Source: Orientallactaga sibirica
Lineage: Eukaryota > Chordata > Mammalia > Rodentia > Dipodidae
NCBI GenBank assembly: GCA_036365145.1
Contig: JAEOAD010000001.1
Location: 103,822,001 to 103,886,000, forward strand
Direction: 5' to 3'
DNA length: 64,000 nt
Shown here one piece after another: positions 1 through 11,549 of this stretch. The notes beneath the pieces were generated by a model that did no database searches, was not told the origin of the DNA, and saw only the letters and a program-made list of their open reading frames with translations. The first letter of the stretch is position 1. Every line of letters starts with the position of its first letter. A program made the translations under genes and the position numbers.

Positions 1-1121
1 AGCTTTAGCACATTAGCCCCCAGGGTGAATAGCCTGGCATGACCTGGACAGGCACCAATGGGTATGCCTGGAGCCAGTGTCAGTCCTCCAGGGCTGTGAA
101 GCGAGGCATCTGAAAAGTGAAGGAAGGGGCAGCTCACTGCTGAACTTGCCTGAAAAGAAAGCTAGCTGCTCCTACCTGGGATGCACACAGGAGGGGATCA
201 AGGAAGCCTGGCTACATCAGGCCAATAAAAGGGAAACATACCCTCCAAAATGAAGAAGAAAAGCTTCTTTACACATTATATAACTCTGGCTCATGCTGCA
301 TCTATCCAAACAGAGACTTAGGCTTTGACCAAACTGGTTGTAGGCAGATTAGCTCAATGATGCTCCTCTATCCTCTGCAGAAGGAAGAGGCAGGTACAAC
401 CATGTCCCATCTTTTACCATAGCAAGGTCTCCAAGAGCCACAATGTCTTCGGTCAGAAGAAACTGTGCTGCTGTCCTTCTTGAGTAACTCTCCTTGCAAG
501 GTTTCCCTTTTATCCATTAATACAACAGAAATCCAGATTCTAATTTTTCAGTTTATGTGCTCTTGCATCCAGTGTTTCAAGAACGTCTCAGAGATTCTGT
601 GAGAAAAAGAAAAGATAATTCACTTCACCACAGCCTCTTCCTGCCTCTGGGTGGGGTACTTTTCCTGGTGTAGCTGTAGCGCATGACTCAGAAGGTGCTG
701 TTTTTCCCTGAGAAACTAATTAATGTGGAGAAGGGTGGAGTATAGTAAAGAATCTACACTGTGCCTATGGACTAGACTTCGTTACTAAGTCCATGCTGTG
801 GCAAAAATAAGAGCCTAGATTTACAAAGACAGTGAAAATGGGATTCTGATGCAAATCCAAGTCACATTCTACCTCAGTGGATTCTCAAAGGCATCCCTAG
901 TGTGTGATTTAGTCTCTACAAGGTCCTTGTATGAGAACCTACTCTGTCACAGATGATGCTATGGGCTTGTGAAACTCAGTCTATGTTCCTCCTGGTTAAA
1001 CATTTAACTTCACTTTCTAGGCTCCCTTATGTACTTAGAAACCTTAAAAATGAGGCCAGGTGAGTAAAATGAGGTTATAAGTAATGTAAGCCTTTATCAA
1101 GCTTGGCCAGTGAAAACCTCC
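1..1121. other. Unassigned noncoding DNA
   Basis: No repeat, RNA gene or exon is recognised here. Stop codons are frequent in all frames and base composition is ordinary for rodent intergenic or intronic DNA. Old repeats too diverged to recognise by eye may be present. Confidence 0.4.
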
Positions 1122-1486
1122 TGTGATAATCTCTGCTTATCAACTTGACAGGATCTAGAATCACCATTGAAGCAAATCTCTGCGCATGTCTGTGAGGGAT
1201 GATCTAGGTAAAGCAGAGGTGAGAAGACTCACGCTAACTGTGCTATGGGTGGCACCATTCAAGGGGCTGGGGTCTAGACTGACTCAAAAAGTGAAAGCAA
1301 GATAAGCAGCAGCTTTCATTCATCCCTCTCTCCTTGACTGTCGGCGCCATGTGAGCAGCTGCTTCATGCTCCCGCTGCCAGGCTTCCCTATCACAATGGA
1401 CTGTAAGCTCAAACTGGAAGCTAAACAAACCCTGCCTTTCTTAAATGCTATTCCCATAGCAAGATCACAGATAAGTAACTAACACA
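1122..1486 (+). mobile_element. Old rodent LTR-type repeat (solo LTR)
   Basis: The element opens with TG ('tgtgataatc') and ends with CA after 'gtaactaacaca'. It holds landmarks shared with the copies at 4.39 and 16.56 kb: 'caacttgacaggatctagaa' near the start, a 'ggtggcaccattc' block and a 'ggactgtaagctcaaactgg' block near the end. The flanking bases are nearly but not exactly duplicated (cctcc and ctccc). The sibling at 16557-17092 has a perfect 5-bp duplication, which supports the LTR assignment. No internal viral genes are attached. A 61-codon antisense ORF inside it is chance. Confidence 0.6.
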
Positions 1487-3584
1487 CTCCCCATGCTCAG
1501 TCCTCTATTCCATTTGCTTCTTCCATGCTGATCTGGGATAATATATATAGTTTTTAATATGGATGTCTAAAAAATGTGGAAGAAGCCGGTTGTCACTTGG
1601 AGTTCTTTGCTGGTTTGTTACTGTGCTGTGGCAAGATCGACTGTCTGTCTAGTGAAACTTTTTGTGTTGCATGGAGGCACTTGCTGTCTTCCAAACTTGA
1701 TGGGTGAGAAAATAGTTCATAGATCCTAAAGCAATGAAACTGAGATGTAGCCAAGATGGGGCTGAGAGCAGAGCTTCTGATCTTTCTATCACCCTCTTCT
1801 GGTTTCAGTACCAACTGCTGCCTCTGGACCCTCCTTCTCAGCAGGTCAGCTGCTGTCAGAATAGATCAGTGGTCAGAGCGTCAGAATGTAGCCTCATGTG
1901 AAGTGGTGGACTGCCAGTCTTAGAAAACCACCAAACCTGCCATGAGACTCTCCAGATGCTCCTAAGCCATAGCTGAAGAGATCTGTACATTCCCTCCAGC
2001 ACCTTTGCAGTTCTAGTTCCTGAAAGCAGACAGTGGGGGAGTGAAAAAGCAAGGTGAAATCACAGCAATTCCTTTGAGTTTATCAAGAAACAAGACACTC
2101 TGAGACTGGTGAGAAATCAAAAACACCAGCAAATGTTTGAAGGAAGAATCACGCCGCTTTCATCTATAGCAGTGCTTTCTCTCTGGCCCAGCCATGCTTG
2201 ATTCTTCCTCACGACTTGCTTCTTTCATATATTGCTGGTCTTTTACCATGTGTGTTGTGACACAGCCAGATTAGAGCAAGAATTTTATACAGTGGCCACT
2301 CTTGGAGACCACTGTGTTAGGTTAGGAAGTTGGGGCTCTACATACTACCTGATCATATGATTTTTTCTGTCTCTTAAACTGGTTAATATTGAGTTTCCTT
2401 TTCTGTTTTTAGTTTCAGTAGCTCTTGGCTTCTATACTGAAATACTTAGTGCATGATTAAAGATCTGCATGCAATCCTGAGTTTAAGATAAGATAGAGTC
2501 TGAGTTCCTCCTGTATCATCTCCCCAGCCCACTGACAAAAAGCAAAGAAACACAAAAATCAAAATGGAAACTCTGTGCGTTAATAAAATACAAATGCCAC
2601 AGATTCACTTACATTCTCTCAGGGGAGTCTGAAAAACAACCTTGATCCTCTTCCCAGCTCATTTAAAAGTGAGAAGTTAGTGGAACAAGAACGTGTACCC
2701 AGCTAAAATGCTGGGTACTTATTATTTCCACTGTCCCCGCCCCCACCTGAAGAAGCCCCTAAGCAAACTTTCTTTTTCCTTTACTCATTCTCCCCCTCTG
2801 AAGTGCCCATTATGGAAAGACCATTGCTCATACCCATCCCATTTGGAACAGAATTTGAGTACCAAGAGTTCTCATGCAGCCCACATCTGAAGATTGTGAC
2901 CCTGCCAGGATCTGCCCCAAATCTCCATTTGATCAAGGAAGCTTTTTCTTAACAGCAGGCCTGTGTTTCATGGCTTTGGCTGAATGGGAGGAGGGCCTGG
3001 ATTCTCTCAAAATGGCTGGATGTGATCACAGTATGATAGGATAAGACATAGGATTATGGTAATACTTCATGATCTTACAATGAAAGGGTCAGCCTAAGTC
3101 AATGTCACCCAGTTTATTGCCACAGTCCCTGTGGCAGAGGTTTTTGGAAGAACCATCTCCAGGTTTTACCTTGAGCACTGGAAGGACTGGTTGGCTTGGA
3201 CAATCTCACCCAGGGTTTTCTAGCCAGAGTCAAACACTCTCCTGATGCTAATGAGAAGGACAAGGTGTTCCTGCGCAAACATGTTCCAGAAAGCACTGGG
3301 TTTCAATAGCACAGGTTTTCTGGGAGTGCTGCATCGTAACCACTAGACAACCAGGGAAGGTCTGAGAGCCAAATGTATAGTAGTCAAGTTCCAAACAATG
3401 GTGATGATAGGGAGAATGAGGCAAATGATGATTTTCCAACATAATTAAACAGAGAATTCCTTTTTATTAATGGCCCCTATTAAATATCTCTCAGGTCATT
3501 TTCTATTAGATATATGTTAAAAACTCTCATTTAAGATTTTTTAAGTCCAGCTAATTAAAAAATAAGATTAGGGCTTTGAATTGT
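1487..3584. other. Unassigned noncoding DNA
   Basis: About 2.1 kb without a repeat I can name confidently. A B2/B4-like head fragment may lie near 2490-2532 ('atctccccagcccac'), but it is too short to call. ORFs of 60-73 codons on both strands show no recognisable protein and no exon structure. Confidence 0.4.
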
Positions 3585-3765
3585 CTTGCTAACTCATTTG
3601 TAAGAGCTACTTACTAGTTATATGATTTTGTGTAGGCTATTTAACTACATTCTTTATGTTTAAATGAAGAAATAAAAAATGATTAAATGGTAAAATATAT
3701 GTAAATGACCAAGAATAATGCCTGTTTTAGAGTAAGCACTACAGAGTGATTATTAGTGTTATTTT
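3585..3765 (+). mobile_element. MIR SINE fragment
   Basis: The order of features matches the sense MIR core: 'cttactagttatatgatttt', a 'ggctatttaactac' block, then 'aatgcctgttttagagtaag', corresponding to the conserved tail before the polyA-like end. The copy is diverged, as expected of this ancient mammalian tRNA-derived SINE. Confidence 0.5.
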
Positions 3766-3884
3766 TATCATCTTAACAGAATCCAAGATTGCCATATGTT
3801 AGCATCCCAGGCATGCATGACATACTGGCATATTTGAAGCATGGACTTTCAAATCAAACAACTGTGCTTCTAAAGAGAATGTTA

Positions 3885-4010
3885 TTCTCTCTTTTAAAAA
3901 GCAGTTTACTTATAAGCAGTGTGAGAGAGAATGGGTACTGGGAAATCAAACTTAGGCCAACTAGGCTTTGCAAGCAAGCACCTTTAACTGCTGAGCCATC
4001 TCCCCAGCCC
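3885..4010 (-). mobile_element. B2-type SINE, shortened
   Basis: Read on the minus strand it starts with the family head (plus strand ends 'gagccatctccccagccc') and has the 'ggctttgcaagcaagcacc' A-box region. It is shorter than a full copy, lacking most of the middle. It sits inside a MIR. Confidence 0.7.
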
Positions 4011-4075
4011 CCATGGATATCACTTTCTAGCTGTGTGCTGTTGGTGAAGCTATTTCACTTTTGTTCCTGAGATTT

Positions 4076-4214
4076 TCCTCAAAGGTAGGGTCTCACTCTA
4101 GCCTGGGCTGACTTGGATTCACTATGTTCTCAGGGTGGCCTTGAACTCATAGTGATCCTCCTACCTCTGCCTCCTGAGTGCTGGGATTAAAGGAGAGCAC
4201 CACCACACCTGGCT
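4076..4214 (-). mobile_element. B1 SINE
   Basis: This is a reverse-complement B1 (7SL-derived): 'agggtctcactctagcctgg', 'ggtggccttgaactcat', 'tgctgggattaaagg' and 'accacacctggct'. It is near full length and lies inside the same MIR as the B2 immediately upstream. Confidence 0.85.
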
Positions 4215-4304
4215 AAAACATTTTATTACATTGTTGGAATACTTTGAGGATTAAATGAGATGAGCTATATACATAGAAAGATCTTAGCACCATGTTTGCT
4301 TTTA

Positions 4305-4378
4305 TATTCTCTTTTCTCCTCCTCTTCTTTCTATTTCTCCTCCTCTTCCTTCTTTTTCATATTCTTTATCTCTTTACC
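4305..4378. repeat. Pyrimidine-rich low-complexity tract
   Basis: Mostly C and T on the plus strand (ctcctcctcttctttct pattern), directly after the MIR tail. It could be a degraded microsatellite. Confidence 0.7.
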
Positions 4379-4384
4379 ACTTAG

Positions 4385-4768
4385 TATGGAATAATCATCA
4401 TAGCCAACTTGATGGGACTTGGAATTGTCTAGGAAACACTCCTGTGGATTTATCTCCAAAGGTGTTTCCAGAGAGGCTTAGTTGAGGAGAGAAGACTAAA
4501 CCTGAATGCGAGTTGTGCTCTCGGACTGAATAAAAAGGCAGAAGGAGAAAGTGAATTGAGCACCTGCATTCAACTCTGCATCCTGACAATGGACACTGTG
4601 AACAGCCACCCTCATGCTCCTGCTGCCATAGCTACAGCCTTTTTAACCACCATGCCTTCCCCTCCATGAGGGACCATACACTCAAACTGGGAACTAAATA
4701 GAGCCTTCTTTTCCTAGGTTGCTTTTATCAGGCATTTTGTCACAGCAGTGAGAATAGTAACTAATATA
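4385..4768 (+). mobile_element. Old rodent LTR-type repeat (solo LTR)
   Basis: Same family as 1122-1486 and 16557-17092. It has 'agccaacttgatgggact' near the start, 'gactgaataaaaaggcagaa' mid-element, a 'catgctcctgctgcc' block, and ends 'gtaactaatata', a decayed CA end. No clear target duplication is visible. Confidence 0.55.
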
Positions 4769-6489
4769 TAAATCAATTTCAGAAGCATCATGGAAGAAAT
4801 ACTCATGAAGAGGGTGGGGAGAGTTGAGAGTAGTGGTTTAACTACTTCAAGGCATCTGACGAGTCTTTTGAAAATGTTAACCTCCACCGTTCTGAATGGG
4901 ATGGGGAAGATGCTTGTGTAGCATTATATTCTAATGGAGTGTGTTTTCATGCTGTAAACTATTTAAGTTATTTTATAACAAAATAATTGAATAAAGAGAA
5001 CCTAATATTAATCTCTGAGTTGATATGAGGATTAAATAAATACTGTATCTCAACTTTCTTGTACAATGTCTAATTCTAGAGTATAATGTGCCAGAGAAAA
5101 AGGCTTCTATCTTCCCAGAATCCCTATCTCTTTTGAACATTTATGTAGGGATTATAGTTCACAAAAGGCTTTCAGATCCATTATTTCATCTTATCAGCAC
5201 AAACTGGTGAATTCAATGGATATGTCTATTCTTGTTTTGAGACCCTGGATCCCAGGAAGTGACTGTAAGTGGATGAGGGCACGGTGAGGAAGAAACCAGG
5301 CATTCTGGTAGCATGCATTGGGATTTTCTCACCATCTCTCCATGCTGGGGCATCAGTGGCTTTGCAAAGGCCAGAGAAAATCATGTTCTGGCAGTGTGGC
5401 TCTACTAAGCTTCACTTACCTGCTATAGAAGCCAGCATGCTGATCTGGAAAGAGCAGAGGTCCCAGCAAACCACTAAGCTATTATCTGCTTAGACATTCA
5501 TGTTTCTGAAATTGAGATAAAATAGGATTCTTCCTACTCCATAGAATTGTTCCCCTAATTGCTTTTGAAATCTATGTGGATCTAATTATGTCACATGTGT
5601 ATTTATGCTTTGGAGAAAAATGCAGCTGTAATGTAAAGTACCATTGCTATTGTATCAATGGATCACGGGACTGAATGCTGTGGTATTTCAGCATCTCCCT
5701 TATGTTCACCGTCTGCCAAAGGTGCAAAGAAATACAGGATAAAGAGGAAAACTCCAATCCCTGGAAAATCATTGTGAGGAAAAGCCCAAGTGAGGATTTC
5801 TAATTGCAAAGAACCAGTTCAACTGAATAGAGGAAAAACAAAGGTATGTGCAAGTGGATGTGACATGTGGGTACCACAATGTCTTTTTTCAATAAATGCC
5901 TTCAATTTATTCACATTGTTTTCCATGATGTAGAGGTAATTTCTAATTTACAATATCCGATATGACTCATTAATCTAGAAAATTAGATTTCTGAGGGAAC
6001 ATGGTGTGTGTTTCCAAAAATTAAAATCCAACTCCCTGTGCTCTTTTGTTTGCCTTCAAAGAAACTTTTAGGTTTGCAAATGCAGAACAAATCAATTTAG
6101 CAAAACAATTGGCTCTGTGTTTATGGAAGTGCATGTATGTATATTAGTCACTAGCTCTCTAGGAAGTGTAGCACAGGACAGCAAGGCCAGGAGAGCTGAT
6201 AAAAGTGGAAGCGTGTTAGCTCACAGGGAGAGTAGGTGGGACTCCTCTAGCATGGAGGACCCTGTCTGCTTACAGAGATTTGAAAGCTGACATCCAAGAG
6301 TGTTAGCTTTCAGCAGCACCATAGGACTTATCACCAAGTGTTTGAAGCAGTCTTTTATTGGATAATCAAAGTGACTTAGGAGGAAGATTTGCACCCATGT
6401 TGGCAGCTGAAGCTGTAATTGGCAGCTAGAAACTGGCCAGCGTGCCTAGCCTAACCTTTCTTGCCCTACAGAGGGAATCATAATCCCAC
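4769..6489. other. Repeat-poor DNA, candidate conserved noncoding stretch
   Basis: No interspersed repeat is recognised. The 5550-5700 and 5880-6140 parts have the balanced, motif-dense look of conserved noncoding sequence, with several 'aatta'/'taatta'-like cores and CAAT-like motifs. That is an impression only and no conservation data are available. The 74-codon ORF at 5269-5493 is not recognised. Confidence 0.35.
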
Positions 6490-6575
6490 TCTGAAGGGCA
6501 GTAGTGAGGTTTCAATAGGTGACATATTGTAAATGCTTGGAAATGCCTATTGGATAGAAATGTACAGTGATACAT
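6490..6575 (+). mobile_element. MIR SINE fragment
   Basis: Short match to the sense MIR 3' half: 'gtgaggtttcaataggtgac' followed by 'attgtaaatgcttggaa'. Diverged and partial. Confidence 0.4.
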
Positions 6576-7989
6576 CCAGAATCGAAATAGGTTAGACATA
6601 CTTTCAGGTACAGTTCTTTTTGTGAGTCTACACAAAATAGCCCTTTGAAGTGATCATTTGGGAACAAGGCAGGGGTTTGGGTAGAGAAGTAAATCACTTT
6701 TCACTGACGACAGGCATGGAAAACAAAGCTCGGGAGAAACATATAATCATAATTTATCTTTTACTGGGCAGTAGATCTCATTTGGATTGTTTTACGCTAA
6801 CCATAATTCTCTAGCTCCTCAGGCTTGTCTCATCTCTAAAACAATTCTTCCCATGCCATACATTATGGGACTACTTCAAACTAGTTGTGTATTGCTTAGT
6901 TATTATTTTTTTTTACAAAAATGATTCAGTTCTTTCAGCCTCCTGTTTTTATATCTAGAACACCATGTGGTTTTAGAGCTACTGTAATTTAATATTAGAA
7001 AAAATGAGATCTGCTTATAATCAAACTCCATTATTCATAGCATATAAGCATCCAAACTTCTCAATACTTTTTTATTTTCTACTTGTCTGTTTTCTTTTAA
7101 GGGTTGAATCAACATGATTATGTATTCTTATTGTTCAGTGTAAAGGTTTTGCTTTTCTTTGCAATTTCCTTCCTGGAATATTATACCTCCATTCACGCTC
7201 ATTTCTATAAATTTATGCTTTATCATAATCATGTGATTCTCTCACTCTAAAGCATGGTTATTCAGAAGAGTTATAAAGTTTTCTGACACCTACCCAGCCA
7301 TTTAGCAGTCATAACTTTAGCTATGTAATCAATCATACCTTAAAACAAATTGCCCTTTATTAGCTCAAGATTTAAGGTTTGACAATTTAGCTTGGGCCAG
7401 CCTGGGCAGTTCTCATATCTCATCCAGCTTAGTAGGACGTCTTCCCTCAGCAAGTAGTCAGTAGCCTCATTTAAGTGTTCCATAATTAATTAGAAGTCTA
7501 TCAGAATAAACTAGACATTTAGTAAGCTAAAGCACACTGTGATGGTCTCAGGGTCCCAAGGGCATCGAGAAAAAGCAAGCCCAAATATATAAGGCCTTTC
7601 TAGTCTCTCCTTGCTTGATAAGAGTATACCACATATCCAAGCCCATAACCAGTGTGGGTCAGGACTACTTAAGAGGGTATGAATAAACTACAGGGTATTA
7701 CTGCAACATCCTGCCTCAGGCAGCCAGGCCTGCTATTTTTCCCAAACTGCAATTTCCGGCAATGTTATCCCCCCCCCCGCCCTAAGCAGATAGACCCCCT
7801 TCTGATCCTTCATTTCCTAGACAGATTTTTGAGAAAGTCCCTTCCCAAAATCTGTTGGTAGAGACTTTTGTTTTCTTATCATTTTAGCCTATTCCCAGAG
7901 GTCTGGATACTTTGGAATTGAACCGAAATATGAGTTCTTCTACTGATCACTGAGTCGCAGAGAGACATGGGCTTTGACATTTCAAACTG
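6576..7989. other. Unassigned AT-rich noncoding DNA
   Basis: No repeat or gene is recognised. It contains a C-run at about 7770-7783. The 60-codon ORF at 7679-7861 crosses that run and looks incidental. Confidence 0.4.
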
Positions 7990-8585
7990 AAACCAACCGA
8001 GTCACACATCACTGTCACTGATGAAAGGGATCAGTCACAGAAATAAATGCATTTTTTTTATCCTTCCAAATCATTACAGGTCACAAGTGCACTTTGCTTT
8101 TCTGATGGATCAAACCACTTATATCTCAAGACATGATTTGTTTATTGCTGTGAGATGCCTGGGTCAAATGGTATGTGTATTGTTAAACATATATTGCCAG
8201 ACTGCTTTGCTAAATGACATAACAATTCACATTTCCATCAACAGCCTGTGAATGTATGCTTAAATTCCCTGTCAGGAGTGGGCTAACTTTTGTCAGTTTG
8301 ATAGGTATGTGGCATTTTATTGTTACTTCAGTTTGTATTTTCCTGACCACCAGAGATGGAGAAGTTTGAAATATGCATGCTGATCATTTGGGATTCTTTT
8401 CCTTTGAATTGCTTATGCATATTTTTGGCCCAGTTTTCTATGCAGTGGTTTCTTTTTTCTTGTTCATTTGTACAAACTTTTTATATAGAATTAAAGTTGT
8501 TTGTTTTTATTTCTGGCTGCACACCACTTTCCTCCCAATACAAAGCTCATGTGTGATTTGTTTTTGCCATTTAAAAATTATTTCT

Positions 8586-8783
8586 GGGCTGGAGAGATGG
8601 CTTAGGGGTCAAGGCACCTGCCTCCTAAGCCTAAGAACGCTGGTTCCAATCTCCAGGTCCCACGTTTAGCCAGATTCAAAGTGACGCAAGGGCACAATGC
8701 CGCACTTGACCACAAGGGGGCGCACACATCTGGATTTCGTTCTCAGCAGCTGAGACACTGCTGGCGCGCCCATCTCTGTCTTC

Positions 8784-8815
<32 letters not shown>

Positions 8816-8865
8816 GCGTCTCTCTCCAAAAAATAAAAATAAAAAATAAAATATAAATAAAAAAA
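8586..8865 (+). mobile_element. B2-type SINE, long subfamily, with CTCF-like motif
   Basis: Full-length tRNA-derived SINE starting 'gggctggagagatggctta' with a B-box-like 'ggttccaatctc', a (CT)n tract and an A-rich tail. Its middle contains 'ccacaagggggcgc' at 8710-8723, found only in the long subfamily. A short duplication ('atttct') flanks it in the L1. The 98-codon ORF at 8373-8669 runs into it by chance. Confidence 0.9.
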
Positions 8866-9377
8866 TATTTCTATATAAGCAAGCAGGTTTATTTGTTCTT
8901 GAATGGGTTTTGGCCTCCCTATCTTGGTTACTGAGTTTCTTCTGACTTTAGATTATATACATGTAGGCAATATCCTTGTTCTTCACTGAGAATTTTATAC
9001 TCTTGTTATTTACATTTAAGTCTTCCATCCATCTGTAATGTATTTTTGTAGGTGATATAATATAAAGGCCAAATGTTACATTTTTTCATCATAAGTAACG
9101 AGCCATACTACAACCTCTGGCTGAATAATTCATCCTTTCCCCACTGAATTGAAGTAGCATCTTTAATGTCAATTAAATTTTAATATATACTGGGATTTCT
9201 TTCTGGATTCTTTATCCTATCTATTTCCCTGACATTTCCATTTTGATTTGATTATAGACTACTCTAATTTCTAGCAAGACAATCCTTATTCTGATGTGTC
9301 TTTACAGACTAATATTGAGCAAAAAAAAAGTTGACATTTTATGGTATTAAATCATCCAGGAACATGTAAGACTATTT

Positions 9378-9598
9378 CCTTTTTTAAATTTTTTTTTATT
9401 AGTTATCTATATAATGTGCATAGATCCATGAAGGTACCATCGTTAGCCTTCTCCTTGACCTCGCCCCTCGGGGATTGTGGGTCTTGCATTGTGGGGATAG
9501 CCATCAGTTATGAGGGAGAGGCAATATCTCTGTGCATAATGACCCAATTTATGGCTCTAACAATCTTTCCACCTCCTCTTCCGCAAATTTCTTATTTG
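9378..9598 (-). mobile_element. Rodent repeat fragment, L1 3'-end-like
   Basis: It begins after a T-rich stretch (the A-tail of a reverse insertion) and contains 'atgtgcatagatccatgaag', 'gccatcagttatgaggga' and 'ctctgtgcataatgac', which I recall from rodent repeats, probably an L1 3' end. It interrupts the old L1, which resumes at about 9599. Family name uncertain. Confidence 0.45.
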
Positions 9599-9700
9599 TT
9601 AATGTTTATAATTTCCTTCGTCAAGTCCTGTGTCTTTCTTAATAAAGCTATGTCTAGTAACTGAATAGTTTCTTTATAGTGGGTATCATTTTTCTATCTC

Positions 9701-10286
9701 CAGTGTTTGCCTCACGTTATTTCCTGTAAAATGGTAATAATAATGGCCCACAAAATACCAACATCTCTTCCAATGTTGATATCAAGTAACTTATTTTCTT
9801 ATCTTACTGCCTTGGCAATGAAAGTAATGCTATTTCCGAGCAGGGACTGCCCCACACTCCTAAGGACTACCCTTCCCACCTTTCCAAAGGACTGCATGCC
9901 TCAAAGTCCCTAAGGACTCCAATTGCATGTCCCCTTACATCTACAAGGTTGCAAGTGCCTGAACTTGAGCCAAACGAATGTGGCAGAAACATTGTTCTCT
10001 AAGTTTAGGCCTCCACAAAAATATCTAAAACTCTTTTCTCCTGTGTATATTAGTTGCATATTAATTTGGAAACTGTAACAGTCAGCCTGGTTTGAAAGTT
10101 CATCACAGCATGGAAGCTGACACAACCAGATAAGGTTTAATATGGCTTAATTATATGATAGTGGGTTTAGTAACTTTTACATGTATGTAAGTAGCCTCAT
10201 TAAGTTGTTTCTTTTCACTTAGTAATGTTGAAAAATATATATTTTATATTTTATGAAATGCATTATTTGTCTCATGCAGTATGTTT
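9701..10286. other. Unassigned noncoding DNA
   Basis: No element named. Short ORFs (68-71 codons) on both strands lack recognisable protein features. Confidence 0.4.
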
Positions 10287-10477
10287 ATATATTATTCTCT
10301 CTCTCTCTCTCTCTCCCTCTGTTCTTATTTGTCTTTTTGAGGTAGGGTTTGACTCTGTAGTTCAGACTGACCTGGAATTCACTCTGTAATCTCAGAATGG
10401 CCTCAAACTCACAGCAATCCTCCTACCTCTGCCTCCCAAGTGCTGGGATTAAAGATGGGTGCCACCACACCCAGCTT
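10287..10477 (-). mobile_element. B1 SINE with (CT)n tract
   Basis: Reverse B1: 'gtagggtttgactctgtag', 'cctcaaactcacagcaatcc', 'tgctgggattaaagatgg' and 'ccaccacacccagct'. A (CT)n run at about 10293-10320 lies on the tail side. Similar 'ttatat..ttct' words on both sides suggest a target duplication. Confidence 0.8.
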
Positions 10478-11549
10478 ATATTGTTCTTTTTTTAATTGAT
10501 GTGATAGATTAAAGCTAAAGACTTTTCTGATTTGAAGTAGACACGCATTCCACAAATATATCTTTTGATCATATTGTAATACTTTTTGATTGAATTATAT
10601 TTACTGATAACTTACTTAGAAGTGCAATTCAGGGCTAAGATCATCCTGTAGTCTACTCCTTTATCAGGTATGAATTTAATGTTGTATTCAAAATGGAAAA
10701 GTTCCACATTTTCCTAAAAACGAATACCCTAAATAACTTTGGAAGAATCATCTCTTCTTTCAATTTAGGGAGCACTCATTTTTTTGAGCCCATCATACCT
10801 TTTCCATGGCAAGTCTTTGCATATCTTACTTCTTCCATCATTTTTGGCATTTCAGCTCATCTTTGAAATTCTAAGCTTAAAAATAATGAATTCGCTATCT
10901 TTCTACGCTGCCATGGAAATTCTTAACCACTTTCCTTCCTTCCTTTTTTTTGATTTCTTCCTTCCCTCCCTTCGTTTCTTCCTCCTTTCATCTCTCCATA
11001 CTTCCCTCCCTCCTTCTTTCCTCGCTTCCTTGTGGCTGTTATCACCCAGTGCAACACTGAAGTGCTGGCCCTGGGTCCTGTCTGATCCTCACTCTGGGCT
11101 CTGGGTTCACAGAGAAAACTTGGTCTTTTGACTGCTGGTTACTGTGCCTCAGATTGTGGCTTCTGCAAGAGGTGGGAAATAAAGCAATTTGTGATCTGGT
11201 GTATTTTCTAATTTTCTACCTCCTTGAACTCCCCTGGTCTTTGCAGTAGAGATGCCTCGTCAAGTGGCTCAATTTATCTTCTTGAACACCAGAGATCCTT
11301 ATGTATTATCATAGCTTCCCAGTTCTGGGCTAAGGTTTTACCAGAATGCAATGCATTTTAACTCCCTGAGCATCTCTATGCCTCTAGGCAGGCTCTCATC
11401 TGTGTTCACCTTGCTGAGATCTTCCTCTCCTTCAGCTCAGAACTTCACAGAGATGTGAGCTAAGGAAGATGAACAGATCAGCACTGAGAATCAATGGAAA
11501 GTTAGAAGCTTCTTGCTTTTTGCCACAATAATAAAATAATTTGTTTTTC
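10478..11549. other. Unassigned DNA with a polypyrimidine tract
   Basis: No interspersed repeat is named. A long C/T tract at about 10931-11034 (cttcc/tccc units) is the main feature. The 115-codon ORF at 10784-11131 runs through the tract and is rich in Phe, Ser and Leu for that reason. Confidence 0.45.

Larger units (their letters stand above)
3829..4300 (+). mobile_element. MIR SINE split by two younger SINEs
   Basis: Three sense MIR pieces are in order. 3829-3884 carries 'gcatggactttcaaatca', 4011-4075 carries 'cactttctagctgtgtgctg', and 4215-4300 carries 'ttgaggattaaatgagatga' and 'tcttagcaccatg'. A reverse B2-type SINE (about 3885-4010) separates the first two and a reverse B1 (about 4076-4214) separates the last two. 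The pieces join into one MIR when the insertions are removed, so B2 and B1 arrived later. Confidence 0.65.
7990..9700 (-). mobile_element. Ancient L1 3' region and ORF2 remnant, interrupted
   Basis: Read on the minus strand this follows the order of an old mammalian L1 (L1M type). On the plus strand one meets the 3' end first ('atgcctgggtcaaatgg', 'tgccagactgctttgc', 'acatttccatcaacagcc'), then the ORF2-side sequence ('ccattttgatttgatta', 'ttaaatcatccaggaacatg', 'taatttccttcgtcaag'). All frames are broken. A B2-type SINE interrupts it at 8586-8865 and another repeat at 9378-9598. Open frames of 66-107 codons in this stretch are debris. Confidence 0.65.

Noticed and set aside
9341..9664. 107-codon ORF
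   Set aside because: It spans an L1 fragment and an inserted repeat.
10784..11131. 115-codon ORF with hydrophobic composition
   Set aside because: Composition comes from a polypyrimidine tract and there is no supporting exon or promoter signal.
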